Source of the DNA: an uncultured Verrucomicrobia subdivision 3 bacterium | GTDB taxonomy: Bacteria > Verrucomicrobiota > Verrucomicrobiia > Limisphaerales > UBA11358 | Assembly (NCBI GenBank): GCA_903833055.1 | Contig: CAILDU010000144.1 | Coordinates: 1 to 34,312, forward strand | Direction: 5' to 3' | DNA length: 34,312 bases | Part shown: piece by piece, positions 27,545 to 34,312 of the stretch | Layout: every line of letters starts with the position of its first letter | Position numbering within the stretch: the first letter of the stretch is position 1 | Position numbers and translations under genes: made by a program | Notes under the pieces: model-generated | Seen by the model: only the letters and a program-made list of their open reading frames with translations | What the model was told of the DNA's origin: nothing | The model's database searches: none

Positions 27545-28374
27545 AACAATTCGCCACCATCACCGTCATTGGCCGCGACAAGACCGGCGTCATCGCGCGT
27601 GTCACGAATTTTCTTTTTGAGCAGCGCGCCAACATCGAGGCGCTGGAAGAACAAGTCACGCGCGGCCAGTTCAGCATGACGCTCCAAGCCTCGTGGAAAA
27701 AATCTGAATTAAATTCCAATTCGCTTCGCGTCGGTCTTGATACGCTCGCCAAATCGCTCGGCATGGAAATCAAATTGCGTCTCACCGAGCCGAATCGCCG
27801 CCAGCGTTTCGCTATCATGGTCACGAAGGAAACGCATTGTTTCGACGCGTTGCTCGCGGCGAAATTGCCTGCCGAACCCGCGCTCGTCCTCGGCAATCAC
27901 GCCGACTTCGCCGCGCGCGCAAAGAAACACAAATTGCCGTTCGCGCATCTTGACTGGCATGACCGCGCCAAATCCGAAAACGCCGCGCTAAAACTTTTTG
28001 AAGAACACGAGATTGATTTCATCGTGCTCGCGCGGTTCATGAAAATTTTGTCGCCGAACTTCGTCTGGCGGCACAAAAATAAAATCATCAACATCCATCC
28101 GTCGCTGCTGCCGAGTTTCCCCGGCCCGCAGGCGTATCGGCAGGCTTACGAAGGCGGCGTGAAAATCGCCGGTGTCACCGCGCATTTTGTTTCCATGCGC
28201 TTGGACGAAGGTCCGATCATCGCGCAAGGTTCGTTCGCGATCACGCCCGGCATGGAGCTGCCGGCCATCATCGCTGCCGGACAAAAGGAAGAAGCCAAAA
28301 CGCTCGTCAAAGCCGTGAAACTTTATCTCGGCAAACGGCTGGATGTTTATTGGGGCATCGTGCGCGAGGTTTAA
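27541..28374 (+). CDS. purU: Formyltetrahydrofolate deformylase
   Basis: A 277-residue cytoplasmic enzyme that hydrolyses 10-formyltetrahydrofolate to tetrahydrofolate and formate, balancing one-carbon pools and supplying formate to PurT where present. Residues 1-85 are an ACT-type regulatory domain (TITVIGRDKTGVIARVTNFL). From about 90 the formyltransferase fold follows, with the catalytic triad Asn184 and His186 in INIHPSLLPSFPG and Asp222 in MRLDEGPIIAQ. Length matches the family (about 280). The ATG overlaps the stop of the upstream membrane-protein gene. Confidence 0.95.
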   Translation: MKQFATITVIGRDKTGVIARVTNFLFEQRANIEALEEQVTRGQFSMTLQASWKKSELNSNSLRVGLDTLAKSLGMEIKLRLTEPNRRQRFAIMVTKETHCFDALLAAKLPAEPALVLGNHADFAARAKKHKLPFAHLDWHDRAKSENAALKLFEEHEIDFIVLARFMKILSPNFVWRHKNKIINIHPSLLPSFPGPQAYRQAYEGGVKIAGVTAHFVSMRLDEGPIIAQGSFAITPGMELPAIIAAGQKEEAKTLVKAVKLYLGKRLDVYWGIVREV

Positions 28375-28482
28375 TTTTTGTTTGAGCAAGGAAACCATTG
28401 GTATCATTTGTGAATAATCTGTTGATGTTATGGATCTGTTAGGCTTGTTCACAACCCTTGATAAGAATAAAGTTAAGTCGAA

Positions 28483-28683
28483 ATGAGCGATGAAATTTTA
28501 CGCTACACCGACCTTGCTGCCTTGATTCAGATGGCGAAGGCGCGCGGCTGGAACGATGGCCGTATCGTGCGTGAAATGTCGGCGGGACTGGCTTATGCGG
28601 AAGCGTTGAATCTTGCGCGACGGGCTGCACCGCTACTCGACCTGACCGTTTCAGAGTTTATGCGGCTGCGGAAAAATGAGTAG
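28483..28683 (+). CDS. Small hypothetical protein
   Basis: A 66-residue helical protein (MSDEILRYTDLAALIQMAKA..., with ALNLARRAAPLLDLTVSEFM later). Not recognised. Codon use and the long helical pattern look real, but no strong ribosome binding site precedes it. It ends 2 bases from a convergent small gene. The 108-base gap before it (28375-28482) is AT-richer than its surroundings and holds no feature I can support. Confidence 0.5.
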   Translation: MSDEILRYTDLAALIQMAKARGWNDGRIVREMSAGLAYAEALNLARRAAPLLDLTVSEFMRLRKNE

Positions 28684-28685
28684 GC

Positions 28686-28865
28686 TCAAGCCTGTTCCAA
28701 CTTGGCAATCAGCCGGTCGCTGTAGCCATCTTTACGAAGCTTGTCAGAGTTGACCCGCCCGTCCTTTTTTTGCATATCACTTTTCAACGCCCGCAACAAA
28801 TTGCTGGTGGCGTGATCCAGCAATCCGGCTTCGCTTTTCCGAGTTTTGGTGGCGGCAACTTTCAC
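28686..28865 (-). CDS. Small hypothetical basic protein
   Basis: A 59-residue protein rich in Lys, Arg, Ser and Ala (KVAATKTRKSEAGLLDHATS... ending RLIAKLEQA). Not recognised; the composition would suit a nucleic-acid-binding protein. The GTG at 28865 has GGAAG 8 bases upstream; the ATG at 28889 (67 residues) lacks one. It is convergent with the small gene at 28483, 2 bases away, and divergent from mqnE. Confidence 0.5.
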   Translation of the reverse strand: MKVAATKTRKSEAGLLDHATSNLLRALKSDMQKKDGRVNSDKLRKDGYSDRLIAKLEQA

Positions 28866-28932
28866 GTTTCTATCTTCCGCCGGAACCATTCCGATTTCAA
28901 CTTAATTTTATGGCATCACTGGCGCAGCGGGT

Positions 28933-28960
28933 TTGCCTTGCCCGCGCAAAACTGTATAAT
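28933..28960 (+). promoter_or_regulatory. mqnE promoter, probably giving a leaderless mRNA
   Basis: A perfect TATAAT (28955-28960) follows TTGCCT (28933-28938) with a 16-base spacer. The mqnE ATG begins at 28968, 7 bases after the -10 box, which is where transcription would start. No Shine-Dalgarno is present (TAGCAAA precedes the ATG). Confidence 0.6.
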
Positions 28961-28967
28961 TAGCAAA

Positions 28968-30143
28968 ATGAATTTCTTCATTCAACGCAGCGAACTCCGC
29001 GACATTTACGAAAAAGTTGTCGCGGGTGAACGCATTTCCGACGCCGATGCGTTGCGGCTGTTTGAATCCAAGGACATCAACGCCGTCGGCGCGATTGCGG
29101 ACTTCGCCAACCAGAAAAAAAACGGCGTGCGCGCCAGCTACATCGTCAATCGCTACGTCAACTACTCGAATTACTGCATTCTTTCGTGCCAGTTCTGCTC
29201 GTTTTCAAAAAAGAAACGCGATGCGGACGGCTTCCAGTTTTCTATCGAGGAAATCGTGGAGAAGGCGCGCGAAGCATTGAAGATTGGCATCACAGAAATG
29301 CACATCGTCGGCGGATTGCATCCGTCGCTGCCGTTCAGTTATTACACGGATATGCTGAAGGCGTTGAAAAATCTCGATGCGCGTTTGCAGTTAAAATGTT
29401 TCACCGCGATTGAAATTTTGCATCTCGCTTGGCTGTCCAAAAAAACGGTCGAGCAAACTTTAATTGAATTGAAAGATGCCGGACTCGCGTCACTCACCGG
29501 CGGCGGCGCGGAAATTTTTCGCAAGGAAGTTCGCAGCGCCATTGCCAAGGGAAAAGAATCCGCCGAGGAATATCTCGACGTGCATCGCACTTGGCACAAG
29601 CTCGGTCAGCGCAGCACTTGCACGATGCTTTACGGCCACGTCGAAACGCTCGCCGATCGCGTGGATCATTTGCGGCAATTGCGCGCGTTGCAGGACGAGA
29701 CCGGCGGTTTTGTCGCGCTCATTCCGCTCGCGTATCAGCCGGAGGACAACGACATTCCCGTCAAAACGCCGCCGACCGGATTTGATTCGCTCCGCACGAT
29801 TGCCGTGAGCCGGATTTATCTCGATAATTTTCCGCACATCACCGCGTATTGGATCGGCCTCGGCATGAAGCTCGCGCAAGTCGCGTTGAGCTACGGCGCG
29901 GACGACATCCACGGCACGATCATCGAGGAACACATTTTCCACATGGCCGGCGCGACCTCGCCGCAATTGCAGACCGAGTCCGACATGATCAAAGCCATCC
30001 GCGAAGCCGGACGCACGCCGGTGCAAAGAAATTCTTTCTACGAGCCGATTAAAATTCTTACCGACGCAAATCAAGCTGATGGCAATTCGAATGAAAATTC
30101 CGCGCGTTCAAAAGTGTTGGAAGATAATCTGGCAACGGCGTGA
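28968..30143 (+). CDS. mqnE: Aminofutalosine synthase
   Basis: A 391-residue radical SAM enzyme of the futalosine menaquinone pathway; MqnE joins SAM to 3-[(1-carboxyvinyl)oxy]benzoate to make aminofutalosine. The [4Fe-4S] motif CILSCQFC places cysteines at 70, 74 and 77. Family stretches include EMHIVGGLHPSLPFSYY, CFTAIEILHLA, SLTGGGAEIF and TCTMLYGHVET, which favour MqnE over its paralogue MqnC. The C-terminal 25 residues (after ILTDANQAD) look like a low-complexity tail. The ATG at 28968 is chosen because the family begins about there and a TATAAT lies just upstream; the frame extending to 28770 is antisense to the small gene. Other pathway genes are not in the window. Confidence 0.93.
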   Translation: MNFFIQRSELRDIYEKVVAGERISDADALRLFESKDINAVGAIADFANQKKNGVRASYIVNRYVNYSNYCILSCQFCSFSKKKRDADGFQFSIEEIVEKAREALKIGITEMHIVGGLHPSLPFSYYTDMLKALKNLDARLQLKCFTAIEILHLAWLSKKTVEQTLIELKDAGLASLTGGGAEIFRKEVRSAIAKGKESAEEYLDVHRTWHKLGQRSTCTMLYGHVETLADRVDHLRQLRALQDETGGFVALIPLAYQPEDNDIPVKTPPTGFDSLRTIAVSRIYLDNFPHITAYWIGLGMKLAQVALSYGADDIHGTIIEEHIFHMAGATSPQLQTESDMIKAIREAGRTPVQRNSFYEPIKILTDANQADGNSNENSARSKVLEDNLATA

Positions 30144-30167
30144 AATCTCATTCAGCGCCCCTTGACA

Positions 30168-30189
30168 ATAGTAACATATATGTCACTAT
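30168..30189. promoter_or_regulatory. Palindromic operator and promoter region of the toxin-antitoxin pair
   Basis: The core AGTAACATATATGTCACT (30170-30187) is an inverted repeat with one mismatched pair, extended by AT on each side to 22 bp. It sits just after a perfect -35 box TTGACA (30162-30167) and ends at the toxin start codon (30190). The -10 box is unclear and must overlap the palindrome. Position and symmetry suit autorepression by the HTH antitoxin. Confidence 0.6.
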
Positions 30190-30522
30190 ATGAATGCGCT
30201 GTTTGAAATCCGCGAATACCTTGATGGCGAACGTTCGCCCTTTGCCGAATGGTTTGACGGACTTGATTCCGTGACCGCTGCGCACGTGGATCGTTACGTT
30301 CGCCGCATGGAATCAGGCAATTTCGGCGCGGCCAAAATGTTACGCGCAGGCGTGTCCGAGTTGCGATTGGATTTTGGGCCGGGCTACCGCGTTTATTTTG
30401 GACGCGATGGAAAGACGATTGTTATCCTGCTGGGTGGCGGCAGCAAACGGCGGCAGGACGCAGACATCGCCGCCGCGATTGCGCGCTGGCAACGATACCA
30501 ACTGGCGAAGAAAGAAAAATAA
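30190..30522 (+). CDS. higB: RelE/HigB-type toxin (addiction module killer protein)
   Basis: A 110-residue protein of the HigB-like branch of the RelE/ParE toxin superfamily, ribosome-dependent or free mRNA nucleases. The family core is plain: SPFAEWFDGLDS near the start, then ESGNFGAAKMLRAGVSELR and FGPGYRVYFG (about 62-71), followed by VILLGGGSKRRQDADI, in which basic residues usually form the active site. Length matches the family (about 100-110). The toxin precedes the antitoxin, the order typical of higBA, with 1 base between the genes. It lies 46 bases after mqnE and is preceded by its own palindromic operator. Apparently intact. Confidence 0.9.
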   Translation: MNALFEIREYLDGERSPFAEWFDGLDSVTAAHVDRYVRRMESGNFGAAKMLRAGVSELRLDFGPGYRVYFGRDGKTIVILLGGGSKRRQDADIAAAIARWQRYQLAKKEK

Positions 30523-30523
30523 T

Positions 30524-30841
30524 ATGGCTCTGACTCGTGAATACAAAATGACCGTCGTCACCCGCATCCAGCGCGACAAAAAATTTGCGCGCGCGCTTTA
30601 TGCCGAGGCGTTGAACGCGCTGCTCGAAGGCGAAACCGAGGAGGGTTTGTCCATGCTCCGCGATTTGGTTCACGCCGAAATTTCCTTCAAGGAACTGGCA
30701 CAGCAAACTGGTCTGGGTGAAAAAGCCTTGCACCGGATGTTGAGCCGTCGCGGCAATCCAACCACGCGCAATCTTTTCACCGTGACAAAGGCAATTTGCG
30801 AAAGCCTCGCTTTCAAACCGCGCGTGGCCTTTGGCACTTAA
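30524..30841 (+). CDS. higA: HigA-type antitoxin with helix-turn-helix
   Basis: A 105-residue partner of the upstream toxin. Residues about 55-100 form a Xre/HigA-type helix-turn-helix (FKELAQQTGLGEKALHRMLS, then NLFTVTKAICESLAF), matching the addiction-module antidote family; the N-terminal part (DKKFARALYAEALNALLEG) is also typical. It should neutralise the toxin and repress the pair through the palindrome at 30168-30189. The start at 30524 is one base after the toxin TAA; the longer frame from 30374 is a shadow of the toxin gene. Confidence 0.9.
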   Translation: MALTREYKMTVVTRIQRDKKFARALYAEALNALLEGETEEGLSMLRDLVHAEISFKELAQQTGLGEKALHRMLSRRGNPTTRNLFTVTKAICESLAFKPRVAFGT

Positions 30842-30851
30842 TTTCTCGCGC

Positions 30852-32570
30852 GTGTCCAGCTTCGCCGCCCAATTAAAATCCTCGCAACTGCTCCTGTTAT
30901 TGCGCGTGAACGCCGTCCACAGCTGGCGGCGGCTGCTCGCCGTGCGCGAACAATCCAGCCTGCTCACCGGCATCATTGCGCTGTTTGTCGGCGGCTATCT
31001 CGTGCTCGCGTTCGAACTGTTTTATCACGGACTGCAATTCATCGCCAAATTTCCCGGCCTCGGCGCGGTGCTCACGGAACGCCTACTTTACACACTGTTC
31101 GCGTTTCTGTTCGCACTGCTGCTGTTGAGCAATTTAATTATCAGCTACACAAATTTATTTCGGAATCGTGAAACCGCCTTTCTCCTGTCGCTGCCGGTTT
31201 CCAATCAAACCATTTTCAACTGGAAATTCATCGAGTCCATGATTCTCGCGTCGTGGGCGTTTTTATTTTTGATTGCGCCGCTGCTTGTCGCCTTCGGCCT
31301 CGTGCGCGATGTGCCGTGGCATTTTTATCCGCTGACCGTTTTGCTCGTCGGCCTGTTTATAATTTTGCCCGGCGTGTTCGGTTCCGCGCTCGCCATCGCC
31401 ATTGGCCGGCATCTCGACCGCAAAAATTTTCAAATTCTCCTGCTGCTGCTTGCCTTGGTATTGCTGGCGTTTGTTGCGTTCTGGTGGAAGACGAATCCCG
31501 TGGACGACGACCTGCTCGACAAGCGCACGCTCGAAGCGCTCGACCGCCTGCTCGCCAAAACGCGCTTCACGATGTTTCCATTTTTGCCGAGCTATTGGCT
31601 CTCCGGTGCAGTATTGCAATGGGCTGAAGGCATCACGAACAACGCCATTTTTTTTGCAATGGTCTTGTTGAGTAATACACTTTTTTTTGGCAGCCTCGCG
31701 TTCACGCGTTTTGGAAATTTGTTTTACGACACAGCTTCCGCCGTGCAAAGCCGCGCGAGCAGCGGCTTCAAATTTAATTTTCTTCGAGCGACCGAACGCG
31801 GTTCCGCGACACCGGGCTTCCTTGAAAAGTTTTTTGAAAAAATGGTCTGGCTGAAACCCGATACCCGCGCCATCGCCGTAAAAGACATCCGTATGTTCTG
31901 GCGCGACACGACGCAATGGGGACAGTCCGTGATGTTCTTCGGATTGCTTGGCGCGTATATCATCAATCTCCGCAATTTCACGCATCAGCTTTCGAGTCCG
32001 TTTTGGATTCACGCCGTCGCGTTTTTGAACCTCGGCGCGTGCGCGTTCAACCTCGCGTCCGTCACCACGCGGTTTGTGTTCCCGCAATTTTCGCTCGAAG
32101 GCCGGCGCATCTGGATCGTCGGCATGTCGCCGATGGGACTCGCGCGCATCGTGATGACAAAATATTGGCTCGCCAGCGTCGCGTCGCTCGCCGTGACGCT
32201 CGGCCTCGTCACGCTCTCGTGTTACCTGCTGAAAATGCCGTGGGCGGACGTCGCCTTTTTCGGCGCGGTCATTACGGTAATGACCTTTGCGCTCAACGGT
32301 CTCGCCGTCGGCCTCGGCGTTTTATTTCCGAACGTGAAAGAAACCAACCCGAACAAAATTGTCAGCGGTTTTGGCGGCACGCTGTGTTTTGTGGTGAGTT
32401 CAACCTACATCATCGCCGCGCTGGCATTGCTGGTTTTCGGTGGCGGCGGCTTGCACGGCAACAGCGAATGGGTGACCGCCAGCATCATCGCCTTCGTGCT
32501 GCTATCGTTTTTAATCGGCTGGCTCCCGATGAAATGGGGACTGAAACACCTGAAAAATTTTGAAGCGTGA
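30852..32570 (+). CDS. Large ABC exporter permease-like membrane protein
   Basis: A 572-residue inner-membrane protein with roughly 12 hydrophobic segments, resembling the putative ABC exporter permeases of the ABC-2 type. Features include a conserved-looking cytoplasmic stretch (NRETAFLLSLPVSNQTIFNWKF), the central AIAVKDIRMFWRDTTQW, and WIVGMSPMGLARIVMTKYW, all characteristic of large bacterial exporter permeases. No ATPase adjoins it; the ATPase at 17454-18185 is the nearest candidate. A GTG at 30852 is taken as start because it lies 10 bases after the antitoxin stop; a TTG at 30831 would overlap the antitoxin. Substrate unknown. Confidence 0.8.
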   Translation: MSSFAAQLKSSQLLLLLRVNAVHSWRRLLAVREQSSLLTGIIALFVGGYLVLAFELFYHGLQFIAKFPGLGAVLTERLLYTLFAFLFALLLLSNLIISYTNLFRNRETAFLLSLPVSNQTIFNWKFIESMILASWAFLFLIAPLLVAFGLVRDVPWHFYPLTVLLVGLFIILPGVFGSALAIAIGRHLDRKNFQILLLLLALVLLAFVAFWWKTNPVDDDLLDKRTLEALDRLLAKTRFTMFPFLPSYWLSGAVLQWAEGITNNAIFFAMVLLSNTLFFGSLAFTRFGNLFYDTASAVQSRASSGFKFNFLRATERGSATPGFLEKFFEKMVWLKPDTRAIAVKDIRMFWRDTTQWGQSVMFFGLLGAYIINLRNFTHQLSSPFWIHAVAFLNLGACAFNLASVTTRFVFPQFSLEGRRIWIVGMSPMGLARIVMTKYWLASVASLAVTLGLVTLSCYLLKMPWADVAFFGAVITVMTFALNGLAVGLGVLFPNVKETNPNKIVSGFGGTLCFVVSSTYIIAALALLVFGGGGLHGNSEWVTASIIAFVLLSFLIGWLPMKWGLKHLKNFEA

Positions 32571-32574
32571 ACTT

Positions 32575-32649
32575 GATTTACGATTTGCGATATACGATTT
32601 ACGCGCGGCTTGAATCGGGTTGCGACTCGTATATCGTAAATCCTAAATT
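32575..32649. repeat. Inverted arrays of a 7-bp repeat between convergent genes
   Basis: Positions 32575-32602 are four tandem 7-mers: GATTTAC, GATTTGC, GATATAC, GATTTAC. Positions 32629-32649 carry the inverse: GTATATC, GTAAATC, CTAAATT. The arrays pair as 16-base arms (32582-32597 with 32627-32642, 15 of 16 matching) around a 29-base loop. The element fills the gap between the permease and coaB and includes the coaB stop codon. It may end transcription from both sides, though there is no U-tract, or be a dispersed repeat of this genome. Confidence 0.6.
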
Positions 32650-33284
32650 TTCTCCAAGTCGGTAAATAATTTTTGCGCGTCGGCCAAATGTTTCTGTGCG
32701 TCCGCTGAAACCAGATTAAATCCTTTGCCGTAAGCCGGGCCGTTCGCCACGCAGAAATTTGTGGCGCAATCTGCCAGTTGTTTTGCCGCCGCACGCAGCG
32801 CGTCCGCGCGCACGCCATCCGCCTCAAACTTCCAGCCAACGATTTTAGTTTTTGGAAACCAGCCGCGCAGTTCCGCGATGATTTTCGGCGTCGGCAAAAG
32901 CTCGACCAACAATGTTCCTTTACGCGTGGAAATTTTTTTGGTGGATTTTTGCGTGGAAAATTCGCCAGCTTTCGTTTCCGAAAAGATTTGTCCAAATGCA
33001 AAATCGCTCACCGCCGCTGCGTGAAAAATGGCATCCACCTTTTTGCCGGAAAAAGATTTGAGCTTCGCGCGCAAATCCGCCGTCGTAGAAAAAGTTTTCA
33101 CCGATGACGCTTTGCGCTCGCCCGCGTAAGTTGAAGATTCGCCAATGAACAGCGTGACTTTATGACCGCGCGCTGCGAGAAAATTGGCGAGTTCCGTGCC
33201 CAGCCGACCCGTGGAAAAATTTGTGAGCCGACGCACGTCGTCCAGCGGCTCGAACGTCGGCCCAGCAGTGACGATGCAGTTCAT
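32643..33284 (-). CDS. coaB: Phosphopantothenate-cysteine ligase (stand-alone CoaB)
   Basis: A 213-residue protein equal to the CoaB half of the usual CoaBC fusion; it condenses 4'-phosphopantothenate with cysteine using a nucleotide, in coenzyme A synthesis. Visible family motifs are VTAGPTFEPLDDVRRLTNFS followed by TGRLG (dinucleotide-like fold, residues 5-29) and HAAAVSDF (about 88-95). KGTLLVELLPTPKII matches the L-x-L-x-x-TP region near the CTP/dimer site. The flavin-dependent decarboxylase half (CoaC) is missing from the N-terminus, and the start is a clean ATG 52 bases from the next gene, so this is a separate gene rather than a truncation; a CoaC gene is expected elsewhere. Confidence 0.88.
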   Translation of the reverse strand: MNCIVTAGPTFEPLDDVRRLTNFSTGRLGTELANFLAARGHKVTLFIGESSTYAGERKASSVKTFSTTADLRAKLKSFSGKKVDAIFHAAAVSDFAFGQIFSETKAGEFSTQKSTKKISTRKGTLLVELLPTPKIIAELRGWFPKTKIVGWKFEADGVRADALRAAAKQLADCATNFCVANGPAYGKGFNLVSADAQKHLADAQKLFTDLEKI

Positions 33285-33336
33285 GCCACAATGTTAAGCG
33301 CGCTGCCTGCGAATCGCAGTCAAAATTTTCCCCAAA

Positions 33337-33597
33337 TCACGGCAGCTTCGACTTGATCTCGCCGACCGCATTGGTCGTGAACTCGCTGACTTTTTGCGCG
33401 CCCGCTTTGACATCCGCCGCCACATTCGTCGCGATGCTTTCGGTTTTTTGCACGCCTTCCTTGACGGCGTCGCCAGCTTTGTCGGCGTCCGTCTGCACTT
33501 GCGTCTCAATCTTTTGCGCCTTGGTTTGTTTTTGGAAATAAACGCCGAGCGCGATTCCAGCCGCCAGAACGATGATTAACAGAATGATTTTTTTCAT
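33337..33597 (-). CDS. Small membrane-anchored helical protein (YtxH-like)
   Basis: An 86-residue protein with an N-terminal membrane helix (KKIILLIIVLAAGIALGVYF) followed by an amphipathic, Lys/Ala/Thr/Val-rich region with roughly 11-residue periodicity (DADKAGDAVKEGVQKTES, then ATNVAADVKAGAQKVSE), reminiscent of YtxH and LEA-type stress proteins. It begins 7 bases after thrS and may share its transcript. Function unknown. Confidence 0.7.
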   Translation of the reverse strand: MKKIILLIIVLAAGIALGVYFQKQTKAQKIETQVQTDADKAGDAVKEGVQKTESIATNVAADVKAGAQKVSEFTTNAVGEIKSKLP

Positions 33598-33604
33598 AAT
33601 GGAT

Positions 33605-34312
33605 TTAATTTGCCCGCCGCTCTTTGATTGCCGCTAAAATTTCCGCAATCGCCTCGCCTTTCGGTTTTGCGCCGACATTTCCTTTGCCGTGCAAACGGAC
33701 TGAAACCGCGCCCGCTTCCATGTCGCGACCGCCGATGACGAGCATCGTGTGGACGCGCAACTGTTCCGCGTTGGCAATTTTTGCCTTCATCGGATCCGTG
33801 CCGTAATCGCCTTCCGCGCGCACGCCTTCCGCGCGCAACTCATTCACGATGGCTTTCGCGTAATTCAAAAGCGGTTCGTCGTCGCCAATCGTGATGACGC
33901 GAACTTGGTCGGGCGCGAGCCACAATGGAAAATTGCCCGCGTAATGCTCAATTAAAAATCCGATGAAGCGCTCATGCGTGCCGAGCGGCGCGCGATGAAT
34001 GCACAACGGCGTCTTGTTGGAATTATCTTTGTCGCGATACGTCAGGCCAAATTTCGCGGGCACGGCGAAATCCACTTGATTCGTCGCGATGGTGAATTCG
34101 CGGCCAATCGCGCTCCAGACTTGCACGTCAATTTTCGGACCGTAAAACGCCGCTTCATTCGCGACCTCGACAAAATTAATTCCGCTCTCGACCAAAACTT
34201 TTCGCACCATGTCTTCGGTTTTCTTCCACAACTCCGGTTCGTTGACGTATTTCTTGCCGAGCCCTTCCGCCGCGTGCGTGCTGAAGCGCATCTGATATTT
34301 TTCCAGGCCGAA
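33605..34312 (-). CDS. thrS: Threonyl-tRNA synthetase, C-terminal part (runs off the window)
   Basis: The last 235 residues of a class II aminoacyl-tRNA synthetase that charges tRNA-Thr. The catalytic core end is visible: FYGPKIDVQVWSAIGREF (motif 2-3 region) and CIHRAPLGTHERFIGFLIEHY (motif 3; the His in IHRA is a zinc ligand in ThrS). The anticodon-binding domain starts at WLAPDQVRVITIGDD and ends about 5 residues before the stop (IAEILAAIKERR). The reading frame is open to the window edge at 34312, so the N-terminal editing and motif 1 regions lie outside. No break seen. Confidence 0.95.
   Translation of the reverse strand, partial: FGLEKYQMRFSTHAAEGLGKKYVNEPELWKKTEDMVRKVLVESGINFVEVANEAAFYGPKIDVQVWSAIGREFTIATNQVDFAVPAKFGLTYRDKDNSNKTPLCIHRAPLGTHERFIGFLIEHYAGNFPLWLAPDQVRVITIGDDEPLLNYAKAIVNELRAEGVRAEGDYGTDPMKAKIANAEQLRVHTMLVIGGRDMEAGAVSVRLHGKGNVGAKPKGEAIAEILAAIKERRAN

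Overview
The window reads as chromosomal DNA of a Verrucomicrobiota bacterium, probably of the Pedosphaerae/Limisphaerales type. This rests on style: moderately high GC, weak Shine-Dalgarno signals, many 4-base ATGA gene overlaps, a type II secretion/type IV pilus-like cluster (E-L-M-D), menaquinone synthesis by the futalosine route, and carbohydrate enzymes matched to plant polysaccharide. No rRNA, tRNA, CRISPR array, prophage or insertion sequence was seen, and coding density is very high (no gap above about 170 bases).

Positions 1-14558 are mostly sugar metabolism. A frameshifted sugar ABC permease end (1-392) meets a four-gene minus-strand operon (395-4961): RuBisCO-like protein, DUF1537 acid-sugar kinase, Asp/Glu-racemase-fold protein, BASS-family symporter. 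Kinase plus RuBisCO-like decarboxylase/hydrolase resembles the end of the known D-apiose (3-oxo-isoapionate) pathways; the racemase-fold protein and symporter look like additions. A divergent exported GH2 beta-galactosidase follows (5108-8413). Next is a second four-gene minus-strand operon (8429-14558): a fused desaturase/Rieske/NqrF-like oxygenase, a TIM-barrel protein, a fused aldose-1-epimerase/Gfo-Idh dehydrogenase, and a sugar isomerase/epimerase. A RhaT transporter is divergent from it (14726-15796). Together these suggest uptake and processing of plant cell-wall sugars, perhaps including branched or O-methylated ones.

Positions 15864-20984 hold a TPR/LysM lipoprotein, an exported hypothetical protein coupled to an ABC ATPase, and a large AsmA-like protein. 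Positions 20994-27051 (minus strand) encode the secretion cluster: GspE ATPase, a PilM/PilN-like (GspL) protein, a PilO/GspM-like protein and a secretin with a Gly/Ser-rich insert.

Positions 27173-34312 are housekeeping and small genes: a small membrane protein coupled to purU, two convergent unknown small genes, mqnE with a promoter that predicts a leaderless mRNA, a HigB/HigA-type toxin-antitoxin pair with a palindromic operator, a large ABC exporter permease (possible partner of the ATPase 12.6 kb away), an intergenic inverted array of 7-bp repeats, stand-alone coaB, a small membrane-anchored helical protein, and the C-terminal part of thrS.

The best candidates for something undescribed are the RuBisCO-like/kinase/racemase-fold/BASS operon and the single-chain desaturase-Rieske-reductase with its sugar-enzyme operon.
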